Shown piece after piece: positions 10,643-19,600 of a stretch of 64,000 bases of DNA. Position 1 is the stretch's first letter. Each line of letters begins with the position of its first letter. A program made the translations under genes and the position numbers. The notes under the pieces are model-generated. The model had not been told where the DNA came from, made no database searches, and saw only the letters and a list, made by a program, of their open reading frames with translations. The stretch is taken from the NCBI GenBank assembly GCA_902770835.1, contig CACXUM010000005.1:106435-170434 (forward strand), read 5' to 3'. The DNA is from an uncultured Bacteroidia bacterium. Lineage in GTDB: Bacteria > Bacteroidota > Bacteroidia > Bacteroidales > F082.

Positions 10643-13600
10643 TTAGACCACACCCTCGTTACCGCCGCCAAACACATTGCCCTCAAAAATCTCCTCTTGC
10701 TGGATTCCTGGGGTTTCGTTGAAATCGTATGAACCGCCAACAGTGGCTTTGATGACATTCACTTTGGGAGAAATGCCATCGCTGTGTTCCGGAATGTATT
10801 CAGTGTGGTTGCTCGCGCCGTAGATGTTGCCTACAAAGAGTCCGCAACTGTTTTCCTCGCTTTCCACGATGACGGTGATCTTGCCATCCACATTGCCTTT
10901 GGTATCGCATCCTCCATAAAGGTTGCCGACGGCACCGCCTTTCACGATGACGGTGATATTGCCGCCTTCGCCACGCCAGTCTTTGCCCAAAGCCAACTGC
11001 GTGTCGATGAAGTCCTTCAATTCCTGCGAATAAGCTTCGGGATGATTTGTCAGTTCCTCTTCGGTTGGGAAGCGCTTCACATGGGCTGGGTAATCTTCAT
11101 TGCCTTGACTGCCTCCGAAGAGCGAGCCGATGGTGCCTCCCGTCATGATGACGGTGATGTTGCCATAGACGGTGCCCAAACGACATCCGCCGTATGCTGA
11201 AAGATACTTCTTTGCTTCGGAGCAGTCGAGGGTGAGCAGCATTTCACCATACTGGTCGGCCTGGTTGCCGCCTTGGAAGAAATAGTCGATAATCAATTCG
11301 CCACACGGACCTTCCGCTTGGAGGTCTTGCTCAATGTTGATGCAGTTACCCTGTCGGTTGGAGCCTCCGAAGCACCAACCCACACGGCCGCCTTCGATTC
11401 GGCTATAGGTGTGATGATATGCAGGATCCGTACCGACGTTGGCTGCTGAAACTACGCCGTTGCCGCCACCGAAAATAAAGTTAAAGCGCCCGCCTTCCAC
11501 AACGGTGGAGGCGCTATTCGAGTCGGCAGCGTTGCTGCCGCCAAACACATCTTCTATGGTGTTTTGGCAGCCATGTATGTAGACATTGGTCGAACAAGTG
11601 GAAGAAGCAAAACCGTTTTCTGGGGCATAATCAGCCTCGTTGCCGCCGCCAAACAACTGATCGATTGCGTATGTACGGTCAGAGGCTGTATAATCAACTA
11701 CGTCCTTGGCAGTGTGGTTCGTTTGGTAAACATCCACAAACACATTGGCTTGGGGAGAGCCATTGAGGTTGTTGCAACCGAAAATGGAGCCGTTGTCAAA
11801 GGATGCCTTGCCAAAGAAAGTGGGCGTGGCTGCGCCATCCGTACCACCAACTATGACATACACTTTGCCAAAAACCTTGGCTTCCACATCGGTATGGCCA
11901 GCGCCAAGAGATGCCTTGTCGCCCAGACCGCCACCGTAGGTGTTGCCGTGAATGGTGCCGTTGTCAATATGGATGGTGGTGGTATTATCATCGTCAGTGT
12001 TGACATTGCCCAGGGCAGAACCGCCATAGAGGTCGCCGTAAAGATTCAGGTTCTCATTATGAATCTCGACGGGCGTTTCACCCGTATTATCCCACATGGT
12101 CTGGCCAAAGTTGATAAGCACGTTGCCCGCCACCGTTGTGGGTTGGCCATAGCCGCCGCCATGAACATTGGCTCGAGCTTCTGCGGTGCCGATGGTGCCA
12201 CCTGTGAGGGTGATTGCCACATTGCCAGCAATGCTGCCTTCGGCATTGCAGCCACCATACACGCCTGCGCCTACAAAACCATCACTCATCGTGATGTTGC
12301 TGTTGCCCGAAAAACTCTGAGTAATTTCCGGATCGGGATTCACATCCGCAGTGGACACGCCAGCCTCGTTGCCGCCACCGAAGACGCTTCCTCTCACCGT
12401 GCCGTTAGTAATGGTCACATGGGTTTCGCCGCTCACGCCGGCATCGCCGCCGCCAAAAACGCTTCCATTCACTGTGCCTTCTTCATCAATCATCACATGG
12501 GTTTCGCCGCAGGGACCAGCCAAGCCGCCGCCAAAGACATTGTTCGTGCAAGTGCCACCCAAGGCTTTAACATTCGTTTTAGAGCAATACGGTGGAGTGA
12601 CACCACCCGAATACTCGTAGCTGCCGTTGCCGCCACCAAACACAGTACCAGTGGAGCCGTCCGTGACAATCACTTGCGTGGTGCCGCCCACATTGCCGCT
12701 GATGTCGCTGCCGCCGAAGAAGGTGGCTGGATGCTCGCCGCCGTCGACAAGCACCAAGGTATTGTTGCTCACGCCATTGCTGCGGCAACCGCCATACACA
12801 TAGCCTGTCACCTTGGCATTAGTGGACACTCCATCTCCTAACCCATTGGGTTTGTATTTGTCGCGCAAATGTACCATACTGCCAAGGTTGTCATACCCAT
12901 TATAGGAAAGGCTGCCCGTCATGGCGCCCTCGTTGCAGCCACCATAGATGGTGTGAGCCTGTCCCTTTAGCATGATGATGTCGGACAAAATGTCCAAATC
13001 GCCTTTGTTGTTGCCACCAAATATAGTGCCAACCTGATCGTAGGCGCTTTCACCCGTGGGCATCTTTGCAACATTGACGAACACGGTGATGCGGTCCAAA
13101 ACAGTAACGCCGTTCCCACCGCCATACACCTTATTAATATAGCCGCCCTCGTCTACCCCACCCTCTGCATCAATGTTGACATCAACGAAAGTGTTGGATT
13201 GGACGGGCTTGTCGGTAACGTCGCAGTATTCGTTCTCGGTATAAGTATAGGCACCGTTGCCTCCTCCATACACAGTATTGATTCGAGGTTTGCCTGTGAT
13301 ACCCACGTAGGTCTTCACGCCGATGGTCTTCAAATTGGTTTGGCCATCGGAAGCCCAATCATAACTGGCAGGCAACACGCGGTTGGTGATTTGGGCCACC
13401 TGTCCCGCACGGTCGTTGCCGCCATATAGGGCGCCGCCTTCGGTAAGCTCATCACCGATATAGCCGATGCTACCGCCCGACACCTGAACCGCATTGCTGC
13501 CGAAAACAGAGGCGCGGTTGCCGCCACCATAGACACTGCCTTCCACAACGCCGCCATCCATCTGAACCGAGCAGAAGCCCCTGAACGTAGGATAATTGTT

Positions 13601-15220
13601 CCCATTGGTGGTGGCATTGATAAAACCTACGTATGCCAAATTACCTCCGGCATACACATTGCCTTTGACGGTGACGAAAGTTTCATCATCGACCTTACTC
13701 ACCTTCACATGGGTTTCGTTATGCGAAGGGATGATTTTCCCGACATGGTATTGGCCAGGGGTGAAATTGAGGCCTTCGATGTATCTCACACCGTCGTTGC
13801 AATGGTAGAAGCCATTGCCACCGGCGAAAAGGTTGCCATAGATGGTGCCGCCTGATGCCTTCACGTAGGTGGCGCCCTGCACGGCTTGTTTATGTTCGTT
13901 GGTCAATTCTTCATTAGGTAATTCAAATGTTAGTCGCGTGCTTCCCACGTCGCCGCCGATGTTGCAGCCGCCATAAACGGTACCCACATGGCCGTTCTTG
14001 ACTTCCACCCAAGTGCTGTAGGCTACATTACTCATCTGGCAACCGCCATAAAGATAGTCGACCAACATATTGGCACTATTCATCACAACATGAGTACCAT
14101 AGTAGATGGGGAGCGGATCTTCGCCAATATAATCGCGTTCGAAGTCTGCAGCTATGGTATTCGTTGGTGCATCAGGGATTTGTGCCAACATCTGGCCTGA
14201 ATTGCCTCCGCCATACACGGTGCCTACACTGCCTCGCGTCAAAGTGATTGTAGGCAGGCCAGTCATGTCGGCTCGGTTGTTGCCGCCGAAGAGGGCACGC
14301 ACGTTGTAGATGCCCGTGCCGTCCCAATCATAGCTTCCATTGATTTCGCCGACATTATCCTCGACCCAGCTACTGACTGCGTTAGTGAAAGTCTTGGTAC
14401 GTGGGCAGTCGATGACCACAAGGGCATCATCCACGTCAGCAGCGTTGCCGCCAGCGAAGACGGTGTCGCACATACCACCCGCGATGGTGATGTCGGTCGT
14501 CAAGCCCACAACCTTGTTGCCACCGCCAAAAACGTAACCAATGCCATAGTTGCGGCCAAGACCATCAGGATAAGCGGTCGAGTTGCTTTTCGTATTGTTG
14601 ACCTCAATATGATGCTTGCCATCGGTTTGGTTGCCGCCAAAGTTGTTGCCGCCAAACACAGCGAAAGCCGTGCCGCCGTTGACGGTGATGGAGGTACCGT
14701 CATCGGGGTCGGTATTGGTGATGAAGGCGTTCTTTGCGCCTCCAAAGATGGAGTCGACCTTGACGGCATCATTGGCCACTGTAATGTTCGTCTTGACGAT
14801 TTTTGGGAAGACAAGGGTGTAAACAGCACCCGTCGTGTTTTGCCAGACCACCTCGCCCACCGTGTGCGACTGGGTCATCATATTCACCGTCCCGTTATTT
14901 GGCACGTCGAAAAAAGAAAAGTGTTCGTTACTAGCAGGAACGAAAGTGGATCCGTCGTAGGAATAATAGCCGTTGCCGCCGCCATACACATCGCCAATCC
15001 TGACTTTGGAGGAGGGCTGACTGTTATTATAGGTCCTAGCATCAGGGTCATCGGCAGTTACACCCAACTTGATGGTCGAGCCTGCGGGATCTATAACTTC
15101 TCCTGCAATGTCGTTGCCGCCATACACCGCGCCGATGCTGTCGGTGTTGATGATGACCACCTCGGTTTTGCCGCCCACATTGGCCATGCGGCCTCCGCCA
15201 AACACCGCGCCACCAATCAC
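10643..15220 (-). CDS. GGGN-repeat central region (gene B, part 2)
   Basis: This 1525-codon ORF consists almost wholly of the repeat seen in gene C, with about 40 motifs of the form [VIL][FY]GG[GNCS][NDQR], often followed by A-x-V and preceded by a short strand ending in GGxxG. Some units have an extra aromatic hairpin (GGGNGYYSYDG, GGGNGAYTYTEN, GGGNGSYEYSGG). It has no signal peptide and its only start is a GTG that overlaps the TGA of the preceding ORF (GTGA at 15220-15217). Read one base earlier, the same frame continues upstream as plausible protein (DPSPTVIGGAVFGGG), so a single-base deletion or assembly error has probably split it from the 15217-16605 ORF. It ends in TAA inside an otherwise continuous repeat. 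Function unknown; secreted repeat structure inferred. Confidence 0.75.
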   Translation of the reverse strand: MIGGAVFGGGRMANVGGKTEVVIINTDSIGAVYGGNDIAGEVIDPAGSTIKLGVTADDPDARTYNNSQPSSKVRIGDVYGGGNGYYSYDGSTFVPASNEHFSFFDVPNNGTVNMMTQSHTVGEVVWQNTTGAVYTLVFPKIVKTNITVANDAVKVDSIFGGAKNAFITNTDPDDGTSITVNGGTAFAVFGGNNFGGNQTDGKHHIEVNNTKSNSTAYPDGLGRNYGIGYVFGGGNKVVGLTTDITIAGGMCDTVFAGGNAADVDDALVVIDCPRTKTFTNAVSSWVEDNVGEINGSYDWDGTGIYNVRALFGGNNRADMTGLPTITLTRGSVGTVYGGGNSGQMLAQIPDAPTNTIAADFERDYIGEDPLPIYYGTHVVMNSANMLVDYLYGGCQMSNVAYSTWVEVKNGHVGTVYGGCNIGGDVGSTRLTFELPNEELTNEHKQAVQGATYVKASGGTIYGNLFAGGNGFYHCNDGVRYIEGLNFTPGQYHVGKIIPSHNETHVKVSKVDDETFVTVKGNVYAGGNLAYVGFINATTNGNNYPTFRGFCSVQMDGGVVEGSVYGGGNRASVFGSNAVQVSGGSIGYIGDELTEGGALYGGNDRAGQVAQITNRVLPASYDWASDGQTNLKTIGVKTYVGITGKPRINTVYGGGNGAYTYTENEYCDVTDKPVQSNTFVDVNIDAEGGVDEGGYINKVYGGGNGVTVLDRITVFVNVAKMPTGESAYDQVGTIFGGNNKGDLDILSDIIMLKGQAHTIYGGCNEGAMTGSLSYNGYDNLGSMVHLRDKYKPNGLGDGVSTNAKVTGYVYGGCRSNGVSNNTLVLVDGGEHPATFFGGSDISGNVGGTTQVIVTDGSTGTVFGGGNGSYEYSGGVTPPYCSKTNVKALGGTCTNNVFGGGLAGPCGETHVMIDEEGTVNGSVFGGGDAGVSGETHVTITNGTVRGSVFGGGNEAGVSTADVNPDPEITQSFSGNSNITMSDGFVGAGVYGGCNAEGSIAGNVAITLTGGTIGTAEARANVHGGGYGQPTTVAGNVLINFGQTMWDNTGETPVEIHNENLNLYGDLYGGSALGNVNTDDDNTTTIHIDNGTIHGNTYGGGLGDKASLGAGHTDVEAKVFGKVYVIVGGTDGAATPTFFGKASFDNGSIFGCNNLNGSPQANVFVDVYQTNHTAKDVVDYTASDRTYAIDQLFGGGNEADYAPENGFASSTCSTNVYIHGCQNTIEDVFGGSNAADSNSASTVVEGGRFNFIFGGGNGVVSAANVGTDPAYHHTYSRIEGGRVGWCFGGSNRQGNCINIEQDLQAEGPCGELIIDYFFQGGNQADQYGEMLLTLDCSEAKKYLSAYGGCRLGTVYGNITVIMTGGTIGSLFGGSQGNEDYPAHVKRFPTEEELTNHPEAYSQELKDFIDTQLALGKDWRGEGGNITVIVKGGAVGNLYGGCDTKGNVDGKITVIVESEENSCGLFVGNIYGASNHTEYIPEHSDGISPKVNVIKATVGGSYDFNETPGIQQEEIFEGNVFGGGNEGVV

Positions 15221-16605
15221 GGTTGGTGAAGGGTCGTGAATTGAAGCGATTGAGGATCATCGGAAGTGCAAGAAGCCTTGACCTTGTAGTCGTATGTCGT
15301 GGAGTATTCCAATCCGGTAATTGTGTAAGAGTTATCATTATTCACTTCTTGCGAAGACCACTCTGTTGCATCAGACTTTTTCCACGACACCGTGTAACTA
15401 TCGTCAGTGGCAGTCCACGAAACGGTGACACCCTCATAGGTAACATCCGCTGAAAACTGCGGGTTTTGGCATCGTGTTTTGACTGTTACCGTGGCAGAGG
15501 TGGTTTGCCTGGAATCACCATCATAAGTGACGGTAAGCGTCAATGTGGCCGTCTTATGTCCCGTGTTGTTTTCAGTGCGATAGTAGAGTGTCGGAGAGGC
15601 TAAAGAACTCGTATGGACATACGTTGTTCCTTCATCCGAGAAGGAAAGATACTCCGCGCCCTCGCCCGAGATGGTCCATTCGTAGGACCATTGCGCCGGG
15701 TCACCACTGGAAACTGCTTGCGCTGATGTTGGTGGATTCTCATTGGAGGAACCATCATCAGGGTAATAATAGGTATGGTGCGTAGTCGTTGGAGAATTAC
15801 CCGGAGTGGTCACTTCATCAAATTCATATTTTTTGAAGGCTGGTATGTAATAGAAGGGTGTGATTGAAGCAGAAAGGCTATGGACAGTATTGTCGGGAAA
15901 CTCCATTTCGAAGCCTACCAGGTCGTCCAAACCGCCTTGGTTGGAAGTGATTTCCATAGGATAGTAATGGTCCTGCACAAAGCGGAAGCGACCAGCATTC
16001 GGCGTAATGTCATAAGAATATGCACTTGACAGTCCCCAATTGCTGCCATCACATTCCACCCAATACACTTCCCAGCATTGCTCGTATTTCCATTCTGCAA
16101 CACAAGTTTCTGCCGTAACACCATTGTATTGGTGTCCACGGGCCACGCCTGCGCCCTCGGGCCAGTTGTCGTAGTCCCAGTCGTAGAAGTAGTAGTTCTG
16201 GTCGGTATTGTTAAGCAGATAGACCTCGGGCTTTGAATCTGAGAGCAGCAGTTCGCCTCCGGCCGTCAAGGGCGCGGAAAGGAATCGGTATTGGTTGGCG
16301 TCGTCGATGAAATAATAGTTGTGGTTGGTGCCCGAAAGGTTGATTTCGCGACCCGAATACCAAAGGCAGTCGGGGCTGAACGTGGTGGCATCCTGAAGCA
16401 CATAGTTGTCGCCCACTTTGACATGTGCCAGATAGTGTTCGCCTCCTGTTCCATTATAATAGGTCTTCTTGATGACATATAGATTGTCCGATTGTGCAAA
16501 GACATTCCCCGCCAAAGCGAAGAACAGGAGGCAGCAGGCGACCATACGCATTGCCTTAATCATGCCGTTATCAATGTATTTCATTTTCGTTTCTGATTTC
16601 TTCAT
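15217..16605 (-). CDS. N-terminal part of GGGN-repeat protein (gene B, part 1) with signal peptide and FN3
   Basis: The chosen start at 16605 is preceded by AAGGAG seven bases upstream, a rare clear Shine-Dalgarno in this window, and begins MKKSETKMKYIDNG; the longer frame starting at 16665 would overlap the stop of gene A. A hydrophobic core (MVACCLLFFALAGNVFAQ) gives a signal peptide cut near residue 38. Residues 40-200 contain repeated short aromatic strands (YLxxxK, NYYFIDD, NYYFYDWDY) resembling the N-terminal region of gene A. The end is a fibronectin type III domain (YSTTYDYKVKASC, ending SLQFTTLH). The ORF then stops at TGA 15217-15219, exactly where the GGGN repeats begin in another frame. 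It is probably the 5' end of a roughly 2200-residue gene now split. It lies 16 nt after gene A and is almost certainly cotranscribed with it. Confidence 0.75.
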   Translation of the reverse strand: MKKSETKMKYIDNGMIKAMRMVACCLLFFALAGNVFAQSDNLYVIKKTYYNGTGGEHYLAHVKVGDNYVLQDATTFSPDCLWYSGREINLSGTNHNYYFIDDANQYRFLSAPLTAGGELLLSDSKPEVYLLNNTDQNYYFYDWDYDNWPEGAGVARGHQYNGVTAETCVAEWKYEQCWEVYWVECDGSNWGLSSAYSYDITPNAGRFRFVQDHYYPMEITSNQGGLDDLVGFEMEFPDNTVHSLSASITPFYYIPAFKKYEFDEVTTPGNSPTTTHHTYYYPDDGSSNENPPTSAQAVSSGDPAQWSYEWTISGEGAEYLSFSDEGTTYVHTSSLASPTLYYRTENNTGHKTATLTLTVTYDGDSRQTTSATVTVKTRCQNPQFSADVTYEGVTVSWTATDDSYTVSWKKSDATEWSSQEVNNDNSYTITGLEYSTTYDYKVKASCTSDDPQSLQFTTLHQP

Positions 16606-16621
16606 TTCTTCGTCTCCTTCC

Positions 16622-19600
16622 TCAATCATTATTTGGATTGTTGCCTGAACCTGTGCCTTGTCCACTGCCAGGTTGTCCGTTCACCACCACCTTGGTGTTG
16701 CCACCAACCAGTCCCATGTTGCCGCCACCGTAGATGTTGCCGAGCACCTTTGTGTGTTCCAGAATCTCGACCAGTGTGTTGGCCAGCGACTTGCTTTCGT
16801 TGCCGCCGCCAAACACGTTGCCATTTACCGTGGTATTGCCGTTGAGAGTAATCTTGATGTTGCCCGTCACGTTGCCGAGGTCGTTCAAGGTGATGTCCTC
16901 ACTGGTATAGAATATATGGTTTGCAGCATCAGCCATGTTCTGTTGCTGCTGCGTACCCTGCTCCCAAGTGTAGGTTTCTGAGGATGGTGGAATCGGGCCG
17001 AAGTCGGAGAACACACTACTTTCGCCGTAATACGTGGACAATGGATCAGTCTGGGTTGCTGAATACACCTCCACTTGGTTTGACACTGCCTTATAGCCTC
17101 CTCCAAAAGCGCTGCGACCTATGGTGCAGTCCGTAAGCGTTGAGGTTACCGTTCCATCCACTGTACCCTGGCAGCCTCCGCCGTAGAAGCTGCGCATAAC
17201 GGTGCAGTTAGTGAGGGTGTTGGTGACGGGGCCTGTCTTGGCCAAGGAGAATGAGGCATAGCCAGTATAGAAACGCTCTACCACGGCATAGCCTCTCGAG
17301 TGCAAGATGTATTCATACTTATAGCAGTTGCCGATACCATAGCCTTCCATGTAATCCAATCGGCCAACAGTATTGGATGAATTCAAATAGCATTGGCCAA
17401 AATAATTACTATTATAACTAAAATTAGTCCAGGTGGGTTTGCTGTTGAAGCGTGTAGTCACATCCTTATCATTAGTGTAGGAAATGGCTGTGCCGCCAAA
17501 TCCGGCTCCATAATACTCGCGGAAGGTAGTAGTGTCGGCCGTGGTGGTGACCGTCTTGCCTGGTTCCATATCGCCGAACTCTGGACCACCGCAGTAGAAA
17601 TCCACAAAACTGTTATTGATGGTCACATTGATAGTTCCCGTAATGCGGGCTTTCGAAGTGGTTCCCCCGCCAAAGAAACGATAGATACGGGCATGGTCAA
17701 TCTTGGCCGTCAAATTCACGGTGCCAGGATTGTTGCCAGTGTTGGAGCTGGTTTGAACTGGTGGTTCCATATAAGCACCAAGGAATTTATGGATGCGGCC
17801 TCCGGCACACCAGAAATAGATATTCTTGCCGTAAGCTTTTCCTTTACCATAACCAGTCATAAAGCACTGCTCAATCTCACCACCCGTCACATTGACAGGA
17901 ACAAGGGTATTAGTTTTGCTCTCTGCACTGTGGTTGCCAGGATAGAATTCTTTTATGTACGCTTTTCCGCCTATTTGGTAATACTTCAACTTTGTGCATG
18001 GATTTGCACGGCTGCGAACCATTTGGGTGTAATACCCGCCATTGATAATGCAGCGGTAATTCCTAGTGTCGTCATCACTACTGTCGAAATTATTAGATTC
18101 TATTTCAAACTGGGCAGCACGGGAGATGCTGGTCTCCGTTATCTCAAACCATCCATGGGGTTTATAAATGGGAATGTTGGGATAGTGGACGCTACCATGA
18201 AGATGCGAGGACATACCCAAAGGAACCTGTGCTATGAAGTCGTAACGTGTTGGTGGCACAGCGGGGCGGTCCACTGTGTTGTTGGAATACAAGGCGTAGT
18301 CGGGCTCCTGGTTGTTGTCAGCATCGATGCTCATGATGGTAAAGCCTTTTTTCAACAACCCACCCGATATGGCCTCGCCATCCCAATGGTAATTGCCTAT
18401 CAGCACCACCGCCTGCTCGTGGACAGAGCCTTTAGCAAGCATTTGTCCCAAAGCAGCATTCAAGGAATGGTGGACAGTTTGGCCATGAAAAAAGTTAGGT
18501 GTGGAACCTGCGAGGCCTGTCCGCTCTTTGTAGCCAGCAGCAGCAGCAGTGTTATTATCAGCAGTACCATATCCATTGTATGCAATCTCATAGTTTTCGT
18601 CGCACAGGTAAAATGCCGTAGCGAAGTTGGCAGTGATTTCGATACCCGTGACGCCATAAGGCACAACATAGTTGCCTCCCTGGGCAAAGATGAAGCCCGT
18701 GTTGGAATAAAGGTCTTTATTGGTGCAATTACGGTCGGAAACATTGTAGTAGTTATTATCACTAATACTAGTAGCACCAGGTGTGCCACCAGTAAAATCA
18801 GTAATCTTCCAGCCTGTGCAAATCTTGGTATAATCTGTATTCACCTCAAACTCATTGGCAAAGGGCAGCACCACTTTGCCCCAGGTGAAGTCATAGTTCA
18901 ACGTATCCATATCAGTGATGGGCAGACTGACAGAATGGGTATTATTACCAATTTTGACGGATACCGACAGATAGCCATTTTCACCCATCTCGGTGAGCAA
19001 CTTTCCTGCATAGTCGTCGGTGGTGGAAGGCAGATTGTTATTGGTCGATGTCGGTGTGGTTTGCGTGTTCTTCGGCCAAGGCTCAATAATGGGATATGTG
19101 GCTACATTCTTCTTTAAGACCCAATGGCCTATCTCAGCAATATCGTCATTTGTGATGTCATCCATATCATTGCACATCACTCCGCCAAAGAGGAAGAAAG
19201 CGGCCATCTCACGGTGGGAATTAAGGATATGGCGGAAGAAAGGAAAGCGTGTCAGATAATCATCTTCATCTATAGGAAGCTGGTCATTTAATTCTGTGTA
19301 TTGCAGTCCTGACCGATAGCGCCAATAGTTATATTCTGTATACTTGCCTATATTGTCCACATGGACGCCGCCATAGACAGGCGAGATATTGGTGGCTCCT
19401 GTCACGTTGCCATACATCATGCAAAGGGCGATGCGCACATTGCCAACGGTTCCGTCGGAAGCCACCGTGCCTTCGTTCTTGCCCACGATGCCAGCGGCAT
19501 AGCTGCTGCCGCTCACGTTGGCAAAATTGTAGCAGTTCACCACGCGCACCGACGAGCCAGCCTGAATCAGCCCGACGAGACCACCTGTGTTGGTGCCTCC

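Noticed and set aside
10643-10645. Stop-codon recoding at the in-frame TAA
   Set aside because: TAA ends other intact genes in the window (e.g. the stop at 49590), no insertion element is apparent, and one nonsense mutation explains it more simply.
11564-12841. 425-codon plus-strand ORF opposite gene B
   Set aside because: It mirrors the repeat coding strand; GGC/GGT codons read as GCC/ACC on the other strand, giving a long Ala/His/Val-rich frame with no family features.
1-15220. RTX-type calcium-binding toxin repeats
   Set aside because: The glycine-rich motif is [FY]GGGN, not the RTX nonapeptide GGxGxDxux; the Asp is missing and the period is about 37 rather than 9 residues.
17393-19117. 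574-codon plus-strand ORF opposite gene A
   Set aside because: Antisense to the much longer gene A, which has a signal peptide and domains. The plus-strand frame has no recognisable domain, promoter or start.
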